The translations under genes and the position numbers were made by a program. Shown here one piece after another: positions 19,501 to 28,050 of a DNA stretch of 64,000 nt; the first letter of the stretch is position 1; every line of letters starts with the position of its first letter. The notes under the pieces were generated by a model. The model was not told where the DNA came from. It ran no database searches and worked only from the letters and a program-made list of their open reading frames with translations. Origin of the DNA: a virus; IMG/VR virus record IMGVR_UViG_3300023174_006980, positions 1 to 64,000 of that record; one strand, written 5' to 3'.

Positions 19501-22500
19501 TGGTTTTAAAAACATTTGGCGAAGTTGTCGCAACTGCAGCAGTTGATTTTGGGCTTAAGCCTACAAAATTAACAGGCTTTACTAGCTTACGTCCAGGAGG
19601 GGGTATTGGTCCTGTTATTGCCACTATAAATCCATCATATTTACCACACACTTTTGCTAATGGAGATTTTGTTACTATTATAGATAACAACGTTGGAACC
19701 TTAATTAATAGAAGTGGATCATATGAAATATCTAATGTAACAACGACTGGATTTACATTACCCTTTACTAGCACAGAAATACTAAATCCGCTATTAATAA
19801 ACATAATAAAAACTGGTACAATTACAGTTAGCTATGATAATAATATATGTGGAACTGTAGATTTTAACGGAAGACTGGATTCAACACTTGGTAATCTGAT
19901 GTTTAGTATAAATAATTCAACAAAAGAGCCTAAATTTGGTATTGATACTATTGAATCTTCTAATATTACAGATCCTTTTGTTACAGAATGGCTTAGAGTT
20001 ACTTTTAAAGCTCCATTAGGATCGGGTAGCTCGTTTAATGGCAAAGTTCTAAGTATATCCATGAGCGGAGGAATATATGCGTATAATGGCCTTATACCAG
20101 TTCAATCATATAATGCTCCAATCATAAATGGTGCTAACTCATATGATGAGTATGTCGATTATGAATTCAATGGAGATCTTCCAACAGAAAACACAAGATT
20201 TTATGGGACTAAAGCATTAAACTGGGATGCGTTTGATCTTTTAGATTGGGATAATGTTTATGCACAGACATGGGGAATGTATGATTATCATAACGATTGG
20301 CTAGGAGGATTTTCAATCTATAACATAAAAAATAGGGATAAATTAAGAGTAGGAAAAGATACCACAGGAATAACAATGGATGAATCTATTCTTCCAAATT
20401 TAAGCTTAGATTATTTAGATCTAAATGAAGCATGTATCCAACTTAATAATTCTAAGGATCCTGGAATATCTAAATTCACATACAGTGTAAATGGATTCTC
20501 TAAACTCCCCGATAACTATGGAATAGGCTCAAGTCCTATAGGAGCTCCTTTAACAGCTCTAGCAATACCATACAATGAAAGTACTGATGCCTATGATGTT
20601 CAAACTGGAACTTCCCCTAGCATGGATGCTCCAACCTCTATAACACAAAATCCTAGTGGAGATATAATAATGGGCGGTGATTATTTCGTAAAATTATTTA
20701 ACTCCTCTACCAACATAGATGCATATCCAATAGGCGGAGAATATGTGGGATGTATTCCTAGAAAAGTCTACAATGATGAGTATGATAACTGGTGGTGCTA
20801 TGGTGAAAGATGTCAAATCCCTTTAGTTATCTATAATAGAAATAATGCAGAATCTTCTCTGGTTTTTAGCACATCACCTATATCTGGATTGCAGAATGCA
20901 GAGAATAATATAATTGTTCCCGTTCCTGACAGCCAGTTTCAGATTATATGTCTAGCAGTTGATGGAATGACCGATAATTTTGCTATGTATGTTAGATACA
21001 AGCAATATTATACTAGCCCAATTTCTAGTAGTGAAGATGTTTATAAATTATTATTTTACAATGCTTCTACTAAAGAATTTTTAGATATCTCTACAACAGG
21101 CCCAGCATGGAATATTACTGACGTTTATGATATTGGAAATATAGTTACATATAACGGAGATTGCTATTTAAAAATAAACACACAGGGCAATAGCTCAACC
21201 TTCCCCGCATCAGGAAGCAACGCTAACTGGGAAAAAATAGAATTTAATACCCCTGGATTAATAGATCTTTCTGTTTTTTCTATAAGACAGATGAAATATG
21301 AATATGTGGGTAAAAAATCAAATCTTTGGATAGCAACTGATGACGGTGTTAAAATCTATAATGGGTTTAAAATATCTTCTTTAAGAATCCAAAATTCGGG
21401 CATAAGCAGCAATGATGTTTATTCTATCTGCATTGATGAGGTTAATTCTAAATGGATAGGAACATCAGACGGCATAAATTATTATGATAATGAAAGATGG
21501 GGATGCTGGAATCATACAAGCGATCCTATACTTCCTCTAGGTAAAACTAGAAACATAACTAATATAGGAAACGGAAGAATATTTTTCATAGTACAGCTAG
21601 GTGAAGATAATTATAATCTAGTTTATTTTAACGGGAATTCATTTAAGGTTTATACAAATGATCCTGGAACTGTCAATAATTTTAGTCCAATTAATTATAT
21701 GGATTATGATTATGAGGATTTATATGTTTTTATTAATAAAGTAAAATCAATTAATGGGAATTTTACAAAATATCCCGATGATCTTTTTTATCTTTCGGAG
21801 CCTTATAGGACAGGAGACATATACGCATCGCCCTCTTTATGGGACTTTACAAAATTTGCTACCTATGTAGATCCGGTAGATACCTATTTAAAGAAATCAA
21901 ATTATCTAATTCCTTTCATACATGCAAAATCAAAATATCCAGGAATTGAAGGCTGGGATTTTGTTCATTATACCCCATACAGTCCAAATATAGATCCAAC
22001 AATTATAAATAATATAGGTATAGGTGATTCTGTTATAAATTTCTCTTTTATAGTAGGACCTTTAAGTGGTGTAACTATTTCAGGTAAAGACCCACAATTT
22101 CCCCATGTAGATAGAAAATCATGGAAAATTCCTTCATGGTTAAGGTATGATTTTGATAAGGTCTTAGACGCATTTCCAGGAACCGACCCTGATGATTTAT
22201 TTTTAGATGCACCTTTAAGAGATATAATAGATGGAAGTGCATCTAAAGAAGAGTATTGGAAAAATTCTAATGTAGCAAGAAGCGCAGATAGAGATTCAGG
22301 TAATTATATAGATGAATATGAGTGGGTGCTTAGAATAGGTGACACCTCAGATGATAAAGGAATAAGTGTATTTAGTGCTGATGATGGATTTGTTTATGTT
22401 ACTGGATTCTTTACCGGAAGCATATTCTTAGGTCCTAGAAATAACACATCATCATCGACCAATACAACACTTTTATCAACTAATTGTAGATCCATATTTG

Positions 22501-24134
22501 TTGCTAAGTATAATAAATTTGGCGTTGTTCAATGGGCTAGAAAATATGGTGAGGATCTTTCAGTACCATCCTCATATGATTATGATTATGAGCCAACCTC
22601 AATAAAAGTAGATAGATTTGGTAATGTGATAGTTGTGGGATATAAAATAAAAAATAGAAACAATACAACTAACGAATTATCATCTAATTTTTATTTAAGA
22701 TGGAACTGGGATGCAGAACTAGAGGTTTCAACATCTCTTTTTAGCTCGCCTAGCTCCACATCCGGAAATATCATTGATTGTGTAGAAATAGATAAGGTCG
22801 GAAATACCTATGTTGCAGGGACATTTAATGGAACCTTGTCTGGCGGAAATTACACCCTTACAACTACACTTCAAAGTGTTTTTGTTGCTAGAATAGAGCC
22901 GGATGGAAATATCAGATGGATCAATAAGCCAAACAGTGGAAGGAAAGAATGTAAGCCTTCAATAAGCTTAGGGAAATCGTTTGAAGATCTTTATTTAGGA
23001 TATTCTTCGATCGGAACAACTGATCAGATTGTTTATTTTAATAAATATTCAAGCTATGATTTTTTATCTAATTGGAGTAGAGAATTTTTAAATCCAAATA
23101 ATGGAACATCTGTTATTTTATTGGATCCATCTGCTATAGCAGAAACCAACATAAGTACATCTAAAAATGGTGACATTGCTTTAGCGTTAACATTTAATGG
23201 TCAATTAATCACAGAAGGATTAACACTAACATCTGTTGGATATGATTCTAATGTTATTGGATCTGGATCTACCGACATAGGAATAATTAAGTTTAATGGA
23301 TATAGAATTTTATGGGGAAAAACTGTAGGATCTAGTTCTATAGATTATGCGCATGATGTTAGTATAGATTCAGCAGGAAACATATATGTTGCTGGGTCTT
23401 ATGGATCTCAATTAATTGTATCGCCAGAATACACATATCCTAATTATTATCCAGGTCCTATAGGTAATTTAGATGTACTACTACTTAAATATTCACCAGA
23501 GGGGCATTTAATAGATGTAGTTACATCAGGTGGCGTAAATATAGACGAAGGTGTTTCTATGGGATTAGACGATGAAGATAATATTTATTTAACTGGATAT
23601 TTGGTACCTAATGCTGATTTTATAAATTTTGGTGTGGATTCATTAACTGGTGGTGCTAAAGACGCATTTGTTGCCAAGATTAAAAATATGAAATATAAGA
23701 GCGGTAAAAAGATAGGAAATGTATATTCCTGGCTGGGAGCAGAATCCTGGTCAGCAGGTGATGGTAAAATAACAAATAAAGAATTTGAAGTCCCTATAGG
23801 AACTACCGTTGTTTTCAATCCTGTTGGTTCTTTTATACCAGGAAAGAAAAATCACATTTGGAGATTAAAATACGATGTAACATCAGAAACACTCATAGAT
23901 ATTAAAGATGCACAATCTTTCATTTGGACCTTTAATAAGCCAGGATTTTATTCACTATATCTTTCCGTAGAGGATACAAATGGCAACATTTCAGTATTTG
24001 ATAGACAGGGATATATTAGAGTTATAAATCACAAAAATCCAGCTCCTGGAGAAATAGTTGATCTAGTAAATAGCGATACATTTAAAAGAAGAACAATATA
24101 TCCTCCAGAAGCTGTAAGACATGAGATTTCTTAA
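16530..24134 (+). CDS. Giant gp7-like baseplate wedge protein with propellers, CBM and PKD domain
   Basis: 2534 residues, over twice T4 gp7 (1032). Around residues 380-412 the segment EIFPYMGSYKGLINAIRFFG resembles T4 gp7's STKGIEAS-YKFLF region, and it follows gp25 and gp6, so a gp7 role is likely. The C-terminal half carries accessory domains. About 1530-1570 is a CBM5/12-like module (YDIGNIVTYNGDCYL, then ANWEKIE). About 1597-1667 holds propeller repeats of the Reg_prop type (LWIATDDGVKIYNG, KWIGTSDGINYYDNERW). About 1930-2390 holds SBBP-type propeller repeats (DSAGNIYVAGSYG, DDEDNIYLTGYL). About 2414-2505 is a PKD-like domain ending FYSLYLSVEDTNG. These modules normally bind glycans or proteins, so this wedge probably contacts the cell surface. 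Confidence 0.7.
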   Translation: MNYNNLIFFNKSGHQTNLIWNGNFWEARLMLPRVSVDLFETEHFFIVEKFKDLTGKTVYGYPHITPDVNADSSAAGIYGEFVLGSNLIRTDVPPLQDYVGSKLFCAQFPNGSEILSVDPVNNTITIQDNAILSEINVTLLFNIWKVSFETTRNVIDFDLFTGLKASIVSGRDYITVNVDTDQIKYSEYKLVILGDGIPKDARITSASGKNIYLNKICNVTLTNSDVFIYPIEERNDVSEYIYQYNITEDVNLDAPILNVIQDAYYKIDYDSTETFSGTQRISDSITSSSVSINLTLNSPDEGIFGRTLVIEDLSLGYPKLIARIEIHGETIGEDERYKILLKNFGRSLNNEDAYIIRDSDPSEPYPDYDIVNTKRKELLLEGHEIFPYMGSYKGLINAIRFFGYQDLRIKEYWMNIKKSGRTPKSALSENQSVIDSINSQIGSQSTLIANIHDDENSGKYKQVEVYGKKDDGTYGIKSSLEQIFPSSSFKKTSLFGLYYDINRTVEDEFDEFGYPVVENVFAFSPEEVLIKLFGLKEKLKKDYLPLNARIIDITGEGVYFEIYKTRGWIDQLKIDELNQGIDVEISATPKFGYIEDLRPFGLRPNNSIPYTPYVGPDPFEYNYTTYGNVTLPTVANNYLSPTQSEKLANAIDSFYYERDHLGVPKYRLGDGDSKMGGYFKLGDGQKYEVPSGFPTVLEVTSFNLSWDELDNKWGNLDRNIAYYTTTTASLSNITSYTGNPLISSSVNYTFDPLTGFGQFFNVTLPTGIAYLTPSAGRLQLKFTSNSDSSYSFLAEVFTYNNSTGNAYVKLLWSKTDAALDNWKVELVNLFSDNVTLNYYDYSFHSDGYYSWGNLRFAGFYEIEWTVTKTGENPYKYQTRDKLNKYWRIPLILPYSGVYSVRCRVWNGFNDICTAYFNEYIEVKTREIEIVNVARFREAEVYTWDNTKRAWEDYDSRWLFPVERMIPKFQISENVDDAAEYGNQFNEGQECMVLKTFGEVVATAAVDFGLKPTKLTGFTSLRPGGGIGPVIATINPSYLPHTFANGDFVTIIDNNVGTLINRSGSYEISNVTTTGFTLPFTSTEILNPLLINIIKTGTITVSYDNNICGTVDFNGRLDSTLGNLMFSINNSTKEPKFGIDTIESSNITDPFVTEWLRVTFKAPLGSGSSFNGKVLSISMSGGIYAYNGLIPVQSYNAPIINGANSYDEYVDYEFNGDLPTENTRFYGTKALNWDAFDLLDWDNVYAQTWGMYDYHNDWLGGFSIYNIKNRDKLRVGKDTTGITMDESILPNLSLDYLDLNEACIQLNNSKDPGISKFTYSVNGFSKLPDNYGIGSSPIGAPLTALAIPYNESTDAYDVQTGTSPSMDAPTSITQNPSGDIIMGGDYFVKLFNSSTNIDAYPIGGEYVGCIPRKVYNDEYDNWWCYGERCQIPLVIYNRNNAESSLVFSTSPISGLQNAENNIIVPVPDSQFQIICLAVDGMTDNFAMYVRYKQYYTSPISSSEDVYKLLFYNASTKEFLDISTTGPAWNITDVYDIGNIVTYNGDCYLKINTQGNSSTFPASGSNANWEKIEFNTPGLIDLSVFSIRQMKYEYVGKKSNLWIATDDGVKIYNGFKISSLRIQNSGISSNDVYSICIDEVNSKWIGTSDGINYYDNERWGCWNHTSDPILPLGKTRNITNIGNGRIFFIVQLGEDNYNLVYFNGNSFKVYTNDPGTVNNFSPINYMDYDYEDLYVFINKVKSINGNFTKYPDDLFYLSEPYRTGDIYASPSLWDFTKFATYVDPVDTYLKKSNYLIPFIHAKSKYPGIEGWDFVHYTPYSPNIDPTIINNIGIGDSVINFSFIVGPLSGVTISGKDPQFPHVDRKSWKIPSWLRYDFDKVLDAFPGTDPDDLFLDAPLRDIIDGSASKEEYWKNSNVARSADRDSGNYIDEYEWVLRIGDTSDDKGISVFSADDGFVYVTGFFTGSIFLGPRNNTSSSTNTTLLSTNCRSIFVAKYNKFGVVQWARKYGEDLSVPSSYDYDYEPTSIKVDRFGNVIVVGYKIKNRNNTTNELSSNFYLRWNWDAELEVSTSLFSSPSSTSGNIIDCVEIDKVGNTYVAGTFNGTLSGGNYTLTTTLQSVFVARIEPDGNIRWINKPNSGRKECKPSISLGKSFEDLYLGYSSIGTTDQIVYFNKYSSYDFLSNWSREFLNPNNGTSVILLDPSAIAETNISTSKNGDIALALTFNGQLITEGLTLTSVGYDSNVIGSGSTDIGIIKFNGYRILWGKTVGSSSIDYAHDVSIDSAGNIYVAGSYGSQLIVSPEYTYPNYYPGPIGNLDVLLLKYSPEGHLIDVVTSGGVNIDEGVSMGLDDEDNIYLTGYLVPNADFINFGVDSLTGGAKDAFVAKIKNMKYKSGKKIGNVYSWLGAESWSAGDGKITNKEFEVPIGTTVVFNPVGSFIPGKKNHIWRLKYDVTSETLIDIKDAQSFIWTFNKPGFYSLYLSVEDTNGNISVFDRQGYIRVINHKNPAPGEIVDLVNSDTFKRRTIYPPEAVRHEIS

Positions 24135-24815
24135 TTATCTGTCGTGATATTCAGAATATACACTAAGAATTTCGGGAACTATTGGGTGTCTGTGATTTTT
24201 CTTAAGCGATATTACTTTTACCCCAGTAACCCTTGATTCCACAATATTTAAGAAATCAAGACCAGATTCTTTTTTAGATTTTAAATCTATCTGGGAGATA
24301 TCTCCACAAATCATAATTTTAGATGCTAGCCCTAATCTACCCAAAACCATTTCCATTTGACTGTTGGTTACGTTTTGAGCTTCATCAACTATTACACAAG
24401 AATTAAGAAAAGTTCTACCCCTCATAAAAGGGAAGGGAAGAATTTCTATAATATTATCTGCAACTAATTTATCAATTTTATCTTTGTCATAAAGCATATA
24501 AAGATTTGAGTAAATAGGAGCCAACCATGGGTCCATTTTTTCCTTTAAATCTCCTGGAAGAAATCCAATATCTTCCTTTGCAACTGTTGGTCTAGTTATG
24601 ATAATTTTTTCAGCTTCCCTGTTAAACAATAGATCTAAAGCAATTTGACATGCTAAAAGGGTCTTACCTGATCCAGCCATTCCTCTAATAACAGTTACTG
24701 GGTTTTCTAAAATTAGCGATTTTGCTTCTTTTTGTTCCTCGTTTAATTGAATTTGAAATTTGATAGGACCTTTGATCTTACCTTTTGGTGTTGATTCTTT
24801 TTCTTGTTTTTGCAT
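24135..24815 (-). CDS. phoH: PhoH-family ATPase
   Basis: 226 residues with the full PhoH P-loop set: Walker A GMAGSGKT at 45-52, the ITRPTVAKEDIGFLPG block, Walker B VIVDEAQN with D144/E145, and ICGDISQIDL followed by the LKKNHRHPIV arginine-containing end. PhoH-like proteins are cytoplasmic ATPases or RNA helicase-like proteins, frequent in marine and T4-like phages, with unsettled function. It is convergent with the gp7-like gene (the stops are adjacent) and divergent from the fibre genes, so it is a separately expressed gene inserted in the virion cluster. Start: ATG at 24815 after an A/T-rich leader. Confidence 0.92.
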   Translation of the reverse strand: MQKQEKESTPKGKIKGPIKFQIQLNEEQKEAKSLILENPVTVIRGMAGSGKTLLACQIALDLLFNREAEKIIITRPTVAKEDIGFLPGDLKEKMDPWLAPIYSNLYMLYDKDKIDKLVADNIIEILPFPFMRGRTFLNSCVIVDEAQNVTNSQMEMVLGRLGLASKIMICGDISQIDLKSKKESGLDFLNIVESRVTGVKVISLKKNHRHPIVPEILSVYSEYHDR

Positions 24816-24846
24816 AAAATATTAAGATTAATTTTCGAGAAACTAA

Positions 24847-24869
24847 TGATCATTTTTGATGTATGATCA
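24847..24869. promoter_or_regulatory. Inverted repeat TGATCAT-N9-ATGATCA between divergent genes
   Basis: Two 7-base arms, each containing the palindrome TGATCA, separated by 9 bases in the 122-bp gap between phoH (minus) and the fibre gene (plus). The spacing of about 16 bp centre to centre would suit a dimeric repressor, but no regulator is known here. Operator function is a guess. Confidence 0.3.
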
Positions 24870-24907
24870 GTATTGAGGAAGAATTATTTCTTCATCTAAG
24901 CTTATTT

Positions 24908-24919
24908 GATATATATATT
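24908..24919 (+). promoter_or_regulatory. Late-promoter-like GATATATATATT before fibre cluster
   Basis: 30 bp before the ATG at 24938, in the divergent gap after phoH. It could start transcription of the 24938-37337 gene run. Confidence 0.5.
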
Positions 24920-24937
24920 CAGAATAAAAAATAAAAG

Positions 24938-25849
24938 ATGATTACTATTCAGGAGATACTTGGAACAGACTCTATAGCAGGTTCTAGGTTAACAATTAAC
25001 TCAAACTTCTTATTGGTTGAAAATGAACTTAATGATTTTGAAAACACATTTAATATCAATGTTGTTACAGGATCAATGGACGTTTCTCAGGCCACTAATG
25101 GACAGGTTAAAACTAAGAGTTTTTACTCAAACCAGGTGACTTTACCGTCGTCAGGAACATCAACTATTAATTTGTATGGAACAGGGGCTAGTGCGGGAAG
25201 TGCATCTTTTAGCGGGACAGTTTCTTCCACCCAATTAGCTATATCAGGGACAGGAGCATTTAATAATATTAATGCAACGGGTCCTGCAGTTTTTGGATCT
25301 ACCGGTCAATTTGCAGGAGATGTAACGTTTAGCTCTGCTATAATAAGTGGCCCAACAGGAAGCCATCAGGAGAAAAACTCTGCTGGTGCATCAGGCCCAA
25401 CTAATGCGTTTGCCGTTCCCAGCTCAGGAGGCGGAGGAATAATAGGTACAATTGACAATCCCTATTCATTAACATTCACAGAGAGCGTTATCTACGCTGA
25501 TTGCGGGAATGTTTCAGCAGGTGCTACTGGATTTTACTTTAGCGTTGTAGCTGGTGATGGTGGTGCAGTTGCTCCATCTGTTCCCCAAGGATTTAGATTA
25601 ACAATAATAAACACTAATGCAGTAGCAGGTAAAATAGCTACCGGGGTGGTTAGTGCAACTAATACCTATTATACAGGTTTTAATACATCTGTAGCATCTT
25701 ATAATAGCGAAATTACTGTTCCAGCAGGCCTTCCTTACAAAACATCTATAACTCTACAGTGGGAAAATAGAATAAATAAAACGGGGGGTTCTCAAAGAGG
25801 ATCTTGGGTAGTAATATCGTCTACAGGATTCGAAGCAGGAGATATTTAA
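24938..25849 (+). CDS. Fibre/baseplate-periphery structural protein
   Basis: 303 residues. The N-terminus (GTDSIAGSRLTINSNF, then LLVENELND) resembles the short 'xxS-x-x-x-IN-x-NF-x-x-LE' attachment segment found at the start of T4 gp10-like and other fibre proteins. The rest is low-complexity Gly/Ser/Thr/Ala-rich and strand-forming (TGAFNNINATGPAVFG), as in fibre shafts, ending in a compact beta domain with ITLQWENRI and GSWVVISS. It starts a run of large structural genes downstream of a GATATATA element at 24908. The specific role is unknown. Confidence 0.6.
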   Translation: MITIQEILGTDSIAGSRLTINSNFLLVENELNDFENTFNINVVTGSMDVSQATNGQVKTKSFYSNQVTLPSSGTSTINLYGTGASAGSASFSGTVSSTQLAISGTGAFNNINATGPAVFGSTGQFAGDVTFSSAIISGPTGSHQEKNSAGASGPTNAFAVPSSGGGGIIGTIDNPYSLTFTESVIYADCGNVSAGATGFYFSVVAGDGGAVAPSVPQGFRLTIINTNAVAGKIATGVVSATNTYYTGFNTSVASYNSEITVPAGLPYKTSITLQWENRINKTGGSQRGSWVVISSTGFEAGDI

Positions 25850-25864
25850 AATAACAAGAACTAA

Positions 25865-28048
25865 ATGGCTAAAACACCATACATTAGGCCTCTACAAATA
25901 CAGGGCGGAACTTTTTATACATTCAGTTCTGCTGCGGAGGATCTTACGTTTACTTTTAATAACACTACAAATAAATTTAGGTTTTCTAAATATGTTTTAT
26001 TAAACCTTCCAGACTTTAAAAATCCCGTTTATGGGGATAATTCAATACAGTTTGATACCATTGATAGCGCTTTTTTAGATGTTGCCAACAATGAATTTAC
26101 ATTAGTAAATCCAAATAACACTAGTCCTAATTTGGAAGTATCCTTCCAAAACTATTGTTTAAATATGGAAGCAACTATTCTATCTTCACCTGATTATAAC
26201 CCAACATTAAAAAGAAATATTTCAGAAAGAGTATTTTGGAAATGGATTAAAGAGTTAGGTGCTATAAGATTTAGACCTGCCAATTCAAATGAAGTTATAC
26301 CTGGATTAAATCAAAATTTAACAGGCACAACTGGCGGATTCCCATATTCAGATAAAAGATGGGTTGAAGAAGACGACTATGTTATTGGTACAGGAACTCC
26401 AACACCTAGATATTCTAGAATTGTTAAATATGTTGGTGAGTGTGATATAGTAAATTCTGTACAAAGTAAGAATAATTCATACTCTGAAGTTTATATACAT
26501 GTTCCCACAGAGGATGGTAATACCCCTTTAGTTATGTTTAAAACAGTAGCTGATGAGAATTATTATCCAGGACAGATATTAACCAATTCACCAAATGATC
26601 CTGCAGATACCGAATATTTACAAGGTAGGAGCTACTCTGATGGTGTTTATGGTCCTAATGGATTACCTAAGATTGCAATATTTGATCAGGATGTCGTAGG
26701 AGAACCTAATGTGACGGGTACATCCTCAAAAGGTACACCGTTAACTGCACCTTGGTATTATCCAAGAAATACTGCTAATTCATATTACACAGACCCATCA
26801 TTCTTTGATTCTGGAAATGATATTATAGATAAGCATTTATCCTCAGGTACTTTTCATGTTAATTATAGAAGAAGCAAACTTGATGGTATTCAGATAGATT
26901 TTAATCCTGATAACTATAAGCCTATTATAGACAATCCAGCAATTAGTACAATTGAAGAATACAATGGAACAGTAGATTCTAATACTTTTGAATTTAATGC
27001 AGTTCTTCTTTATTATGATGTGTATGATCCTAATAATCCTTCAGACGGAGAGACTAATCTTTATGGAGTCTTATTTTTAGAAGATATAGAACCAATATCT
27101 AATACAGGCGGAAGAATACCTAGATTCAAGAAATATAAGCCAGATCCCCTTACTAAATTAAACGGTAATTCATACGGATTAAAGGTTAATATAAAATTTG
27201 ATACTGACGTTGAAAATACTGGTGTAGAATTAGCGATCAATGATTATTCATCATTTTCTCTTTCTATGTTCATGGATGCAGCAAATGTCTTACAGGAGGC
27301 TTCACGAACTTTAAACGACCAGACTGTAGAGATGATTACTCTTGCTGATAGAGTTACCAATCTTGAAGGATTGGTTGTTAATATGGATGATAACACATCT
27401 ATAAATGCAAGAATAAGCTCATTAGAGGATGCAATGATTGCAAATCAAGCTCTGTTTACTAACACACAAGATATCCTAGGATTGATAGAGAGAAACTATA
27501 CAATGATGCAGAATATTCTAAACGGAAGAACTGATATTAAACTTTCCTACGATTTGGATTTAATTAAAAATGGAGAGGGTATCAATGTGGATAGATCCAA
27601 TCTAAATAAATTAATACTAAATAATACCACACAAAATTATACCATACCTGATGGTAGCCAATATGTATTTACATTAAATACAACTAGTGGGAATACATTG
27701 GCGTTAAGTCAGTATGGAAATTATTATAAGCACTCAAATTTTGGATTAGGAATAACACTGGAAAGCGATCTGATAATAAGAATAGATGATAGTGTTAACA
27801 CATGGAAAAGAGGCCAAACTTTTAGAATAGTATTTGATGACCAAGTTATATTAAATGGTAATAATATTTTAATATACACCGATGCTAAGGGTAATTATCC
27901 TTTATCATCACCATCTGGATCATTATATGTTATTCTAGTTGGCGGATTTACAGAGAATCTTTTTAACACAGCTAACAACAAACCTATTTTTGATATAGTT
28001 TGTGTGGATGAAAAGAATCTGGTTTTTGAAATAGATCAAATAAGATAA
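25865..28048 (+). CDS. Virion structural protein, unknown (727 aa)
   Basis: A beta-rich 727-residue protein with no signal peptide. It starts at ATG after 'aactaa', 16 bp behind the previous gene. Features are a SERVFWKWIKELGAIRF segment near 115-135, many Tyr/Asn/Pro turns, a short coiled-coil region near residues 470-560 (ISSLEDAMIANQALF), and a beta-sandwich-like C-terminus. The coiled coil followed by a beta domain suggests a trimeric fibre-like C-terminal half. It lies between fibre-type genes and so is probably a peripheral baseplate or fibre-network protein. No family recognised. Confidence 0.6.
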   Translation: MAKTPYIRPLQIQGGTFYTFSSAAEDLTFTFNNTTNKFRFSKYVLLNLPDFKNPVYGDNSIQFDTIDSAFLDVANNEFTLVNPNNTSPNLEVSFQNYCLNMEATILSSPDYNPTLKRNISERVFWKWIKELGAIRFRPANSNEVIPGLNQNLTGTTGGFPYSDKRWVEEDDYVIGTGTPTPRYSRIVKYVGECDIVNSVQSKNNSYSEVYIHVPTEDGNTPLVMFKTVADENYYPGQILTNSPNDPADTEYLQGRSYSDGVYGPNGLPKIAIFDQDVVGEPNVTGTSSKGTPLTAPWYYPRNTANSYYTDPSFFDSGNDIIDKHLSSGTFHVNYRRSKLDGIQIDFNPDNYKPIIDNPAISTIEEYNGTVDSNTFEFNAVLLYYDVYDPNNPSDGETNLYGVLFLEDIEPISNTGGRIPRFKKYKPDPLTKLNGNSYGLKVNIKFDTDVENTGVELAINDYSSFSLSMFMDAANVLQEASRTLNDQTVEMITLADRVTNLEGLVVNMDDNTSINARISSLEDAMIANQALFTNTQDILGLIERNYTMMQNILNGRTDIKLSYDLDLIKNGEGINVDRSNLNKLILNNTTQNYTIPDGSQYVFTLNTTSGNTLALSQYGNYYKHSNFGLGITLESDLIIRIDDSVNTWKRGQTFRIVFDDQVILNGNNILIYTDAKGNYPLSSPSGSLYVILVGGFTENLFNTANNKPIFDIVCVDEKNLVFEIDQIR

Positions 28049-28050
28049 AA

